Source: Terriglobales bacterium (GTDB lineage: Bacteria > Acidobacteriota > Terriglobia > Terriglobales > Acidobacteriaceae). Taken from it: a DNA stretch of 64,000 bases. Positions 14,996-23,522 of the stretch are shown one piece after another. Within the stretch, counting starts at the first letter, position 1. Every line of letters starts with the position of its first letter. The position numbers and the translations under genes are program-made. The notes beneath the pieces are model-generated. The model was not told the origin of the DNA, ran no database searches, and saw nothing but the letters and a program-made list of their open reading frames with translations. Location of the stretch: positions 124,001 through 188,000 of the forward strand of contig JAICWP010000001.1 in the NCBI GenBank assembly GCA_025934735.1, in the 5' to 3' direction.

Positions 14996-17068
14996 ATGCG
15001 CTCTGGTGCTGATTGTGCGCCGCGCCTTCCGACCTCGCGCCCCAGGAATTGGGCGCTGCTGGCAGCTGTTCTCCTGATTTGCGGACTATCCTTTGGGCAG
15101 AAACTGAGCAACTCCGATTGCCTTGCGTGTCACGGAGATAACACGCTGAGCAAGGAGGAAAGCGGCAAGCAGGTCAGCCTGTACGTTGACGACAAGAAAT
15201 TCCAGGGCTCGGTGCACAGCGTTTTTGGATGCACCGATTGCCACAGCGACGTCAAGGCGGTGCCGCACGAAGCGGCGCCGGCCAAGCCGGCTTGCGCCAC
15301 CTGCCATGCCGACCAGCAAGCGGCCTACGACACCGGTTTTCACGCGGCGGCACGCAAAAAGGGAGATACACGGGCAGCGCGCTGCGTGGATTGTCACGGC
15401 AGCCCGCATGAAATCGTGGCCGCCAGCGATCCGGTGTCTCGCGTGCACCGCACCAACATTCCCGCCACCTGCGGCGCCTGCCACGGGCAGAAGTTCGTGA
15501 TGGAAGCCAGCGGTCACAGCGCCCAGCCCTTTGCTTCGTATCAACAAAGCGTGCATGGGCGGGCAGTGGCGGCGGGATCGGAAAAGGCGGCGGTGTGCAC
15601 CGATTGCCACGGCAGCCACGATATCCGCGCGGCGAGTGATCCCAAGTCGCCGATTTTCAAGTTCAACGTGCCCAACACCTGCGGACAGTGCCATGGCGGG
15701 GTGAAGAAGGTTTACACGGAGAGCATTCACGGCACCGCCATCGCACGCGGCAACTGGCAGGCTCCGGTGTGCACCGATTGCCACGGGATCCACTCCATCA
15801 AGGCGCCGCTGGACCCAGCTTCCACGGTTTCGGCGCAGTTGGTGGCGCAAGCAACCTGCGCGCGCTGCCATGAAGGCGTGCGCCTGACGCAGGAATTCGG
15901 CGTGCCCGCGCACCGGGTGAGCACGTACATGGACAGCTATCACGGACTGGCCTCGCGCCTGGGATCGCAGGTGGTGGCCAACTGCGCCAGTTGTCACGGG
16001 GTGCACAACATTCTGCCCTCATCCGACCCGCGTTCCACGATTAATCGCGCCAACCTGGTGAAGACCTGCGGGCAGTGCCATCCCGGAGTCAGCCAGAAAT
16101 TCGTGCTGGCCAAGGTGCACGTGGACGCGCCGCTTTCGGCGGATACGGGCAGCGTGGCGGTGCGCTGGGTCCGCCGTTTTTACGTGAGTATGATCCTGGC
16201 GGTGATTGGGGCCATGCTGGCGCACAATTTGTTGATCTGGCGCCGGAAGGCGATAGCGCGGCGCAAAGCGGAGCACCGCGTGGTGGTACGCATGACCCTT
16301 AACCAGCGGGTGCAGCACCTGATCCTGCTGACCAGCTTCTTTGTGCTGGTGATCACAGGATTCGCGCTCAAGTTCCCGGACTCCTGGTTTGCCGCCATGG
16401 TGGGAGGCGAGACGGTGCGCGGCATCGTTCACCGCGTGGCGGCGGTGGTGCTTATCTCGCTCGGCTTGTACCACCTGATCTATGCCGCTGCCAGCCGCGA
16501 AGGGCAGCGCCTGCTGCGGGATTTTCTGCCCGGGCTGAAGGATGCACGCGATGTGGCAGACAACCTGGGCCACTACCTGGGATTGGGCCGGGAGCGGCCG
16601 CAATTCGCCCGCTTCAACTATGCGGAGAAGGCGGAGTACTGGGCGCTGGTTTGGGGCATGGTGGTGATGGCCGCTACCGGCATCATGCTCTGGGCCAAAG
16701 TCACGGTTGGCGACCTGATCCCGCGCTGGTGGCTGGATGTGGCGGTGGCGGTGCACTTCTACGAGGCGGTGCTGGCCACTCTCGCCATTGTGGCCTGGCA
16801 TTTCTACCAGGTGTTCTTCGATCCCGACACTTACCCGATGAACTGGGCGTGGTACGACGGCAAAATGTCAGTGGAGCACTACCGCGAAGAGCACGGACTG
16901 GATGCCCAGACGTTGCTGGAAGCCAGCGGCGCGGAACAGACGGTTGCGGGATGTGACCAGCCTGAAGCCGCATCTGAAGCGGGCAAGAACGGCGACGAGA
17001 GGGGTCCGAAAAGGGAACAATCGCCAATGGAAGAAGAGCAGGAAGAAGCGGTATCTCCGAATCCTTGA
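14996..17068 (+). CDS. Fusion of an 11-haem cytochrome c with a membrane cytochrome b
   Basis: The 690-residue protein has an N-terminal signal/anchor (WALLAAVLLICGLSFGQ), then eleven CxxCH motifs between about residues 41 and 362 (CLACH, CTDCH, CATCH, CVDCH, CGACH, CTDCH, CGQCH, CTDCH, CARCH, CASCH, CGQCH). Five hydrophobic helices follow at about 391-412, 438-460, 477-498, 547-566 and 582-607, with histidines in AHNLL, VQHLIL, VHRVA, YHLIY, VHFYEA and AWHFYQ, as in the di-haem cytochrome b561/FdnI/HyaC superfamily. The layout suggests one chain that oxidises quinol at haem b and passes electrons into a long periplasmic haem wire, or the reverse. The C-terminal 80 residues are charged and disordered. 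Start at 14996 follows GAGGAGG eight bases upstream. The NapC-like gene begins 42 bases later. Confidence 0.92.
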   Translation: MRSGADCAPRLPTSRPRNWALLAAVLLICGLSFGQKLSNSDCLACHGDNTLSKEESGKQVSLYVDDKKFQGSVHSVFGCTDCHSDVKAVPHEAAPAKPACATCHADQQAAYDTGFHAAARKKGDTRAARCVDCHGSPHEIVAASDPVSRVHRTNIPATCGACHGQKFVMEASGHSAQPFASYQQSVHGRAVAAGSEKAAVCTDCHGSHDIRAASDPKSPIFKFNVPNTCGQCHGGVKKVYTESIHGTAIARGNWQAPVCTDCHGIHSIKAPLDPASTVSAQLVAQATCARCHEGVRLTQEFGVPAHRVSTYMDSYHGLASRLGSQVVANCASCHGVHNILPSSDPRSTINRANLVKTCGQCHPGVSQKFVLAKVHVDAPLSADTGSVAVRWVRRFYVSMILAVIGAMLAHNLLIWRRKAIARRKAEHRVVVRMTLNQRVQHLILLTSFFVLVITGFALKFPDSWFAAMVGGETVRGIVHRVAAVVLISLGLYHLIYAAASREGQRLLRDFLPGLKDARDVADNLGHYLGLGRERPQFARFNYAEKAEYWALVWGMVVMAATGIMLWAKVTVGDLIPRWWLDVAVAVHFYEAVLATLAIVAWHFYQVFFDPDTYPMNWAWYDGKMSVEHYREEHGLDAQTLLEASGAEQTVAGCDQPEAASEAGKNGDERGPKREQSPMEEEQEEAVSPNP

Positions 17069-17110
17069 TGAGGGCCATATAAGGGGAAGAATTTTCGGCT
17101 GCGAAATATT

Positions 17111-18643
17111 ATGGATAACGACGCAAACACAGAAGCTGGCCAGCGGCGAATTAGAATCAGCAACCGCTTCCGCCATCCTTTGGCGGCGATTGGCGGGGCC
17201 TTAGCGCTGGTCAGCCTGGCTAATATTCTCTTCCTGTTTCTGATTGATGTTTTCTCGCCGCGGCACAGTCCCTACATCGGAATTCTCGCCTACATGATCC
17301 TGCCGGGGTTTCTAATCCTGGGGCTGGCGCTAGTTCCCATGGGCATGTACCTGGCGCGCCGGCAGCGGCTACGGCAGGACGGGGTGGAGGGGCCGGTTTA
17401 TCCGCAAATTGACCTGAACGAGCCGGCGCAGCGCAGCACGGTGGCATTCTTCTTCAGCTTTGTAGTGGTGTTCGTGGTGCTGAGCGCAGTGGGCAGCTAT
17501 CGCGGTTACGAGTTTACAGACTCCGTTCAGTTTTGCGGCCAGCTTTGCCATTCGGTGATGAATCCGGAATTCACCGCCTACCAGCTTTCGCCACACGCCC
17601 GGGTGCGCTGCGTGGACTGCCACGTGGACGCGGGCGCCACCTGGTATGTGCGCTCTAAGCTCTCCGGAGCGCGCCAGGTGTATGCCACCATGCTCAACCG
17701 CTTTCCCCGGCCCATCCCCACGCCGGTGGAGAACCTGCGGCCGGCGCAGGAAACTTGCGAGCAGTGTCACTGGCCGCGCAAGTTTTATGGCGCGCAGCTG
17801 AAGGTAATCACGCACTATGCGTACGATGAGAAGAACACCCCGCGGCAGATTCGGCTGCTGATCAAGACCGGCGGCGGAGATCCGGGAATCGGCATGACCA
17901 CCGGGATCCACTGGCACATGAACATTGCCAATGAAATCACCTACGTCACGCCCGATAAGACCCATGCAGCCATCCCTTACGTTCACGTCAAGGACATGCA
18001 GGGCCGGGTGACCGACTATATGGCCAAGGACACTCCTTTGACCAAAACGCAGATTGAGACGCTGCCGCGCCGGCGCATGGACTGCGTGGACTGCCATAAC
18101 CGGCCCACGCATATCTACGTACCCCCGGACCGCTCAGTGGACCAATCGCTGCTGGCGCGCCGGATTGACGCTACGCTGCCCTATATCAAACAACAGGGTG
18201 TGACCGCGATCACCACCAGCTATGCCAACACCGACCAGGCCATGCAGGGGATCGCCACCGCGGTGCACAACTTTTATGCCGGCAAGTATCCGCAGCTGGA
18301 GAACGCGAAACAGCTGGAGATCCGTGATGCTATTACGGAACTGCAGCGCCTGTATCGCACCACGACCTTTCCGGAGATGAAGATTGACTGGAAGACCCAT
18401 CCCGATAATATTGGGCACTTCTACTTTTCGGGTTGCTTCCGTTGCCATGATGGACAGCACGTGAGCGCCGACGGCAAGGTGATTCGCAAGGATTGCACCA
18501 TTTGCCACACCATCCTCAGCCAGGAGGAGGGCGGAACCCAGCCCACCGCTATTGAGGGAGCTGCATTCAAGCATCCGGTGGACCTCGGCGACATCAGCGC
18601 GGCCAATTGCAGCGACTGCCATACCGGGGGAGTGGGGCCGTAG
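17111..18643 (+). CDS. NapC/NirT-type membrane multihaem cytochrome c
   Basis: The 510-residue protein has three N-terminal hydrophobic helices (about 25-48, 52-80 and 114-135), followed by the NapC/NirT core. Haem sites are CGQLCH (a C-x3-CH form, with the NirT-type Met in HSVMNPEF), CVDCH, CEQCH, CVDCH, CFRCH, CTICH and CSDCH, seven in all. NapC/NirT proteins oxidise menaquinol and feed periplasmic reductases or, as CymA, extracellular electron transfer. The family core usually has four haems and one helix; this copy is longer at both ends. It probably forms an operon with the 11-haem/cytochrome b gene upstream. A close paralogue starts at 63376. No strong ribosome binding site precedes the ATG; the start is supported by alignment of the first helix with the paralogue. 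Confidence 0.93.
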   Translation: MDNDANTEAGQRRIRISNRFRHPLAAIGGALALVSLANILFLFLIDVFSPRHSPYIGILAYMILPGFLILGLALVPMGMYLARRQRLRQDGVEGPVYPQIDLNEPAQRSTVAFFFSFVVVFVVLSAVGSYRGYEFTDSVQFCGQLCHSVMNPEFTAYQLSPHARVRCVDCHVDAGATWYVRSKLSGARQVYATMLNRFPRPIPTPVENLRPAQETCEQCHWPRKFYGAQLKVITHYAYDEKNTPRQIRLLIKTGGGDPGIGMTTGIHWHMNIANEITYVTPDKTHAAIPYVHVKDMQGRVTDYMAKDTPLTKTQIETLPRRRMDCVDCHNRPTHIYVPPDRSVDQSLLARRIDATLPYIKQQGVTAITTSYANTDQAMQGIATAVHNFYAGKYPQLENAKQLEIRDAITELQRLYRTTTFPEMKIDWKTHPDNIGHFYFSGCFRCHDGQHVSADGKVIRKDCTICHTILSQEEGGTQPTAIEGAAFKHPVDLGDISAANCSDCHTGGVGP

Positions 18644-18818
18644 ATTTTTGATCGACTCCCTGGCTGCGCTTGGCCGGCGCTCGTCCTCAATTACCAAAAT
18701 GCGTGTTTCCCAAGCCTGATGTGGTGGGCTGGGTCGCTTGCGACGGACTGGGGCTGGTTTCGGTGCAACGGCAACGCTAAGGAGCGGCTAAGCGGCTGCA
18801 AGGTCAAGGCTTGCGCCG

Positions 18819-18832
18819 GTGATAGACGTCAC
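18819..18832. promoter_or_regulatory. Crp-type operator, site 1 before the radical SAM gene
   Basis: GTGATAGACGTCAC, followed by A, fits GTGA-N6-TCAC. It is centred at 18825.5, exactly 22 bp before the centre of the next site. Confidence 0.62.
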
Positions 18833-18840
18833 AATTGCTC

Positions 18841-18854
18841 GTGATATGGGTCAC
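18841..18854. promoter_or_regulatory. Crp-type operator, site 2 before the radical SAM gene
   Basis: GTGATATGGGTCAC fits GTGA-N6-TCAC and is centred at 18847.5. It ends 71 bases before the radical SAM start, nearly the same distance as the downstream site of the pair before the 11-haem gene (67). Confidence 0.62.
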
Positions 18855-18925
18855 GGCCCTAAGTGCGCACCTTTTCTATCGTAGGAGCTGCAGGGATGTG
18901 GGCTCAGCGGGAAAAGGAGAGCACC

Positions 18926-20191
18926 ATGGCGCATGGCAGCGGTGAGGCGGCGGAGGTCAAAACTTCGCCCAGGCTGATTTTCTGGGAAGTGACCAAGGGC
19001 TGTAATCTGCGCTGCATCCATTGCCGGGCCAGCGCCACCGAACTCAGTTCGCCTTCCGACCTCAGCACCGCCACCGCGCTTGGCATCATTGACCAGATCG
19101 CAGCAGCCGGCAATCCCATCCTGGTGCTCAGTGGCGGCGAGCCGCTCTACCGCTCCGACATTTTTCAACTGGCGCGTTATGGAACCGACCGCGGCTTGCG
19201 CGTCGCCCTGGCCACCAATGGCACTCTGGTGACCCGGGAAGTGGCTCGCATGATCGTGGATTCGGGCGTGCGCCGCGTCTCCATCAGCCTGGATGGCGCC
19301 GATTCGCTGACCCACGATACCTTCCGCGGCATTCCGGGTGCGTTTGACGCGGCCGTGCAGGGGCTGCGCAACCTGAAGGCGCTGGGGATGTCGGTGCAGA
19401 TCAACATGACCATCGCCCGCCACAATGCGCGCCAGTTGCCGCAAGTGCTGGAACTGGCCAAACGGCTGGGAGCGGATGCGCTGCATACTTTCCTGCTGGT
19501 GCCGGTGGGTTGCGGAGTGGATATTGCCGCCGAGCAGATGGTGGCGCCGGAAGAGTACGAAGAGATGCTGAACTGGTTTTACGACCGCTCGCTGGAGGGC
19601 GGCATTGAGCTGAAGGCTACCTGCGCTCCTCATTACTTTCGCGTGGTGCGGCAACGGCGTGCCGCCGAACGCAAAGGCACGGACGGGGAACGAAGGCCCG
19701 CTGCAAACCCTGAGCAGCGGCCAATTCCGGGGACGATCGGGCCCTCGGAAATGGCCATGCCGGGCTCCACCGGCTTAGTCATTCATCACTCGGCAGCGGG
19801 CGCAGGACATCCGGCCGGCACGCACCATGGTCATCCTGGAGACATGAACGCCATGACCAAGGGCTGCCTGGCGGGCACCGGCGTCTGCTTCATTTCCCAC
19901 GAGGGTGAAATCTATCCCTGCGGGTATCTGCCGGTGCTGGCCGGCGATTTGCGGCGCCAGACCTTTACCGAGATCTGGGAAAAGTCCCTGGTGTTCGAGC
20001 AACTGCGCGACAGTAGCAATTTGAAGGGGAAGTGCGGCTGTTGCGAATTCCGCAACGTGTGCATGGGATGCAGGGCGCGCGCCTTCGCCGCCAGCGGCGA
20101 TTTTCTGGATGAGGAGCCGTTCTGCGTTTACCAGCCGAAAGCTGGCGAGAAGACCAGAGACACGAAAGCAGTACGCCCCGCGGCCCTGTAA
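18926..20191 (+). CDS. Radical SAM/SPASM protein of the AhbD/NirJ (haem-modifying) type
   Basis: The 421-residue enzyme carries the radical SAM cluster motif KGCNLRCIHC (C26, C30, C33), SGGEPL, and a C-terminal SPASM-type region with CGCCEFRNVCMGCRARAFAA and EEPFC. This pattern matches AhbD, which decarboxylates Fe-coproporphyrin to haem, and NirJ of haem d1 synthesis. Lacking other d1 genes, AhbD-like is the more economical reading, and supply of haem to the neighbouring cytochromes fits. An insert at about 285-306 is rich in His (HHSAAGAGHPAGTHHGHPG) and is not a usual part of the family as I know it. Start at 18926 follows AAAAGGAG; an upstream frame back to 18863 overlaps no operator but lacks a site. 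Two GTGA-N6-TCAC sites precede it. Confidence 0.87.
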   Translation: MAHGSGEAAEVKTSPRLIFWEVTKGCNLRCIHCRASATELSSPSDLSTATALGIIDQIAAAGNPILVLSGGEPLYRSDIFQLARYGTDRGLRVALATNGTLVTREVARMIVDSGVRRVSISLDGADSLTHDTFRGIPGAFDAAVQGLRNLKALGMSVQINMTIARHNARQLPQVLELAKRLGADALHTFLLVPVGCGVDIAAEQMVAPEEYEEMLNWFYDRSLEGGIELKATCAPHYFRVVRQRRAAERKGTDGERRPAANPEQRPIPGTIGPSEMAMPGSTGLVIHHSAAGAGHPAGTHHGHPGDMNAMTKGCLAGTGVCFISHEGEIYPCGYLPVLAGDLRRQTFTEIWEKSLVFEQLRDSSNLKGKCGCCEFRNVCMGCRARAFAASGDFLDEEPFCVYQPKAGEKTRDTKAVRPAAL

Positions 20192-20359
20192 AAGCCTTGC
20201 GAGAGTGTGACGCAGGATCATCTGCTGCACTCCGGCAGCGATATCTGCTCATCAGCAGGGGCCCAGTATCCGCGGCGGAGATGCAGAGGAAGCCGGAGGA
20301 TCTAACTTTCGTTTGTTTTATCTGCTCGGCGATCTGGGCGGTGGAATGGGTTCTTAATC

Positions 20360-21214
20360 ATGAATATGTCACTGATTCTTGGTTCGGCGGCAGTGCCCGG
20401 ACCGCGGCTGCACGCCCTGGTAGTGCCGCGCGAGCACGGCGCCTGGGGGATGCTGCTGGTGCCGCTGGCGACGGGAGCGGCGGTCGGGTTGATGCGGGGC
20501 GGCCAGGCGCTGCCGGTCATCATTTTAACCATGGCGGCGCTGGCCCTATTCTGGCTGCGAACGCCGCTGGAAAGCTGGCTGGGCACCACCCCGTTGCGTG
20601 CGCAATCCGCTGCCGAGCGGCGGGCGGTGCTGGTATTCGTCCTTCTTCTTTCCTGCGTGGCTGCTCTGATGTTCTCCGCGCTCTTCTGGGATGGACGGAA
20701 CCGCAACCTGTTGCCACTGGGTGCGATAGTGGCGCTGTCCTTCGTTAGCCAGGCTGGGCTCAAGAAGGTGAGCCGAAAATTGCGCATGGCGGCGCAAGTG
20801 GCTGGCGCCTTCGGGTTGACGGCTGCGGCACCCGCTGCCTACTCGGTAGCGACCGGACGGATTGACTCCACGGCAGCTGCGCTGTGGCTGGCCAACTGGC
20901 TGTTTGCCGGCGACCAGATCCACTTTGTGCAGTTGCGCATTCATTCCGCACGGGCTCGGGCAGCGGACGAGAAGCTGCGGCGCGGGCGCACCTTTTTAGC
21001 TGGGCAAATCGGATTGGCCGCCGTACTCATCCTGAGCGTCAACTTCGGCTTCCTGCCCTGGCTGGCGCTGCTGGCGTTCGCACCAGTGTTAGTGCGCGGA
21101 ATCGCCTGGTTCCTGCGCGCCTCCCAGCCTCTAGCGGTTCGCCGCCTGGGTTGGAGTGAACTTGCCCAGTCAGTGGCGTTCGGGGTGCTGCTGGTTGCGG
21201 CATTCCGCATTTGA
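20360..21214 (+). CDS. YwiC-like integral membrane protein
   Basis: The 284-residue protein has the YwiC hallmark near its N-terminus, PREHGAWGMLLVP, followed by seven or eight hydrophobic helices and the motif FAGDQIHFVQLRIHS. YwiC in Bacillus subtilis lies beside narK and fnr, and YwiC-like genes often accompany anaerobic respiration genes, but no activity is proven. The PREHGAW and GDQ-x-H motifs recall the polar active-site motifs of UbiA-type prenyltransferases, which is only a resemblance. It is the last gene of the cytochrome island, 168 bases after the radical SAM gene. The ATG at 20360 has no strong ribosome binding site; ATG 20366 is an alternative. Confidence 0.85.
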   Translation: MNMSLILGSAAVPGPRLHALVVPREHGAWGMLLVPLATGAAVGLMRGGQALPVIILTMAALALFWLRTPLESWLGTTPLRAQSAAERRAVLVFVLLLSCVAALMFSALFWDGRNRNLLPLGAIVALSFVSQAGLKKVSRKLRMAAQVAGAFGLTAAAPAAYSVATGRIDSTAAALWLANWLFAGDQIHFVQLRIHSARARAADEKLRRGRTFLAGQIGLAAVLILSVNFGFLPWLALLAFAPVLVRGIAWFLRASQPLAVRRLGWSELAQSVAFGVLLVAAFRI

Positions 21215-21317
21215 ACAAAAAACAATCAGGCGTTCGTTAGGGTCCCCGCGGACTAGCACACACCCGGGACGGAATGACGGCTGTGACCTTTGTGTCCTTT
21301 GTGGTGAGGATCCAAGC

Positions 21318-23309
21318 CTATGCGAAGAGGAATTCCTTGGTGCGCAGGTCGCGAATCGTGTCGCGCAGCTTGGCGGCCTTCTCGAACTCGAAGCGCTTGG
21401 CGGCCTCGCGCATATCGTTTTCCAGTTTGGCGATGTAGGCATCGAGTTCCTCCTGCGACTTGAACTCGGGCATGCCTTCGGCTTCCTGAACCACGTCGTC
21501 GCCGTAGTCGGCTTCCACAATGCGCGCCAGCGACATCTCCAGCGGGCGCACGATGGATTCGGGCGTGATGTGGTGCTCCTCGTTGTAGGCCTGCTGAATA
21601 GCGCGGCGGCGGTCGGTTTCGTCCATGGCGCGGCGCATGGAGTCGGTCATGACATCAGCGTAAAGGATGGCGCGTCCGTTCAGGTTGCGGGCGCAGCGGC
21701 CGATGGTCTGGATAAGCGAGCCGCTGGAACGCAGGAAGCCTTCCTTGTCGGCGTCGAGCACGGCCACCAGCGAAACCTCGGGCAGGTCCAGGCCTTCGCG
21801 CAGCAGGTTAATGCCGATGAGCACATCGAACTCACCCTTGCGCAGGTCGCGCAGGATCTTCACCCGCTCCAGCGTTTCGATTTCTGAATGCATGTAGCGG
21901 CAGCGCACCCCGACCTCGCTATAGTACTCGGCCAGATCCTCGGCCATGCGCTTGGTGAGCGTGGTCACCAGCACCCGTTCGCCGCACTCCACCCGCCGGC
22001 GTATTTCGTGCAGCAGGTCGTCGATCTGGCCCTTGACCGACCGGACTTCCACCTGCGGGTCAACCAGGCCGGTGGGGCGGATGATCTGCTCCACCACCAC
22101 GCCGGCGGATTTGGTCAGCTCGTAAGGTCCCGGCGTTGCCGATACATAGATGAGTTGGTTTACCCGGTGCTCGAACTCGGGGAAGGTGAGCGGCCGGTTG
22201 TCGAGCGCGGAAGGCAGGCGGAAGCCATACTCCACCAGCGTTTCCTTGCGTGAACGGTCGCCGTGGTACATGCCGTGCAGCTGGGGAACGGTCTGGTGCG
22301 ACTCATCAATAAACAGCAGGTAGTCGCGGGGCACGTAGTCGAGCAGCGTCGGCGGCGGCTCCCCGGGCAGACGGCCGGTGAAGTGCCTCGAGTAGTTCTC
22401 GATGCCATGGCAGTAGCCGACGGACTTGATCATCTCCAGGTCAAAGCGGGTGCGCTGGTGCACGCGCTGCGCTTCGACCACCCGGCCCTGTTTTTCCAGT
22501 TCGGCTTCCCACCACGCCAGCTCCTGCAGGATGGAATCAATGGCGCGGCTCTTGGTCTCCGGCTTCATCACGTAATGCGTTTTGGGATAGATGGGCAGGC
22601 GGACATATTTCTGCTTGATGGTGCCGAAGAGAGGGTCAATCTGGGAGAGGGATTCGATCTCGTCGCCCCAAAGCTCCACCCGGTAGGCCATGTCGTCGTA
22701 GGTGGGGAAGATTTCGATCACGTCGCCGCGCACGCGGAAGGTGCCGCGGCGGAACTCGCCATCGGTGCGCTCGTAAAGGATTTCCACCAGCTTGCGGGTG
22801 ATGTCTTCGCGCTGGATCTTCTGCCCTTTCTCCAGGAACAGCAACATACCGTAGTAGGCTTCGGGCGAGCCCAGCCCGTAGATGCAGCTCACCGAGGCGA
22901 CGATGAGGCAATCACGCCGCTCGAACAGCGACTTGGTGGCGGAAAGGCGCAGCTTGTCGAGTTCGTCATTGATGGTGGCTTCTTTTTCGATGTAGAGGTC
23001 GGCGGCGGGAACGTAGGCTTCGGGCTGGTAATAGTCGTAGTACGATACGAAATACTCAACCGCGTTGTGAGGGAAGAAGCTCTTGAATTCGTGATAGAGC
23101 TGGGCCGCCAGGGTCTTGTTGTGGGCCATGACCAGGGTGGGACGATTGGTGGCCTCGATGACCTTGGCCATCGTGTAGGTTTTGCCTGAGCCGGTGACGC
23201 CGAGCAGAACCTGGTGCTGCTCAGAATCGAACACACTCCGGGTGAGCTGCTCGATGGCCTTGCCCTGGTCGCCGGCCGGCTTGTAGTCGCTGAAGAGCTT
23301 GAAATTCAT
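21318..23309 (-). CDS. uvrB: UvrABC excinuclease subunit B
   Basis: UvrB is the damage-verifying helicase-like subunit of nucleotide excision repair. The 663-residue product has Walker A GVTGSGKT, the beta-hairpin that inserts between DNA strands ([13 protein letters not shown]), helicase motifs ([28 protein letters not shown]) and a C-terminal UVR motif ([20 protein letters not shown]). Length is normal. It starts with [15 protein letters not shown] at ATG 23309. Upstream bases 23310-23360 hold overlapping AGCTAATTAGCT/CTAGC palindromes that may be part of its promoter region. Confidence 0.98.
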   Translation of the reverse strand: MNFKLFSDYKPAGDQGKAIEQLTRSVFDSEQHQVLLGVTGSGKTYTMAKVIEATNRPTLVMAHNKTLAAQLYHEFKSFFPHNAVEYFVSYYDYYQPEAYVPAADLYIEKEATINDELDKLRLSATKSLFERRDCLIVASVSCIYGLGSPEAYYGMLLFLEKGQKIQREDITRKLVEILYERTDGEFRRGTFRVRGDVIEIFPTYDDMAYRVELWGDEIESLSQIDPLFGTIKQKYVRLPIYPKTHYVMKPETKSRAIDSILQELAWWEAELEKQGRVVEAQRVHQRTRFDLEMIKSVGYCHGIENYSRHFTGRLPGEPPPTLLDYVPRDYLLFIDESHQTVPQLHGMYHGDRSRKETLVEYGFRLPSALDNRPLTFPEFEHRVNQLIYVSATPGPYELTKSAGVVVEQIIRPTGLVDPQVEVRSVKGQIDDLLHEIRRRVECGERVLVTTLTKRMAEDLAEYYSEVGVRCRYMHSEIETLERVKILRDLRKGEFDVLIGINLLREGLDLPEVSLVAVLDADKEGFLRSSGSLIQTIGRCARNLNGRAILYADVMTDSMRRAMDETDRRRAIQQAYNEEHHITPESIVRPLEMSLARIVEADYGDDVVQEAEGMPEFKSQEELDAYIAKLENDMREAAKRFEFEKAAKLRDTIRDLRTKEFLFA

Positions 23310-23492
23310 AAAAACAGCTGGATAGCTAATTAGCTGACTAGCTGCCTAGCCGATCCCTCGCAGTGTTGCCGCGTGGCTGGGCGAACCCGTTCAGCGCCCG
23401 CACAGAAGGCCATTTCGGCGAGTGAGTATCTCTTCATTATAACTGGGGCGGCAAGAACGCGATTACAGGCGGTTGGGATCGGTGGGACCGGC

Positions 23493-23510
23493 CTGCTCCG
23501 CTCAGGATGA
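23493..23510. repeat. Dispersed intergenic repeat, second copy
   Basis: CCGCTCAGGATGA here matches the end of the element at 7753-7773. It sits in the gap between uvrB and the Memo-like gene. Confidence 0.45.
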
Positions 23511-23522
23511 CATTCGGGTAGA

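Noticed and set aside
20197-20748. 183-codon frame overlapping the YwiC gene
   Set aside because: It is an out-of-frame reading of the YwiC region with no motif; YwiC is defined by PREHGAWG.
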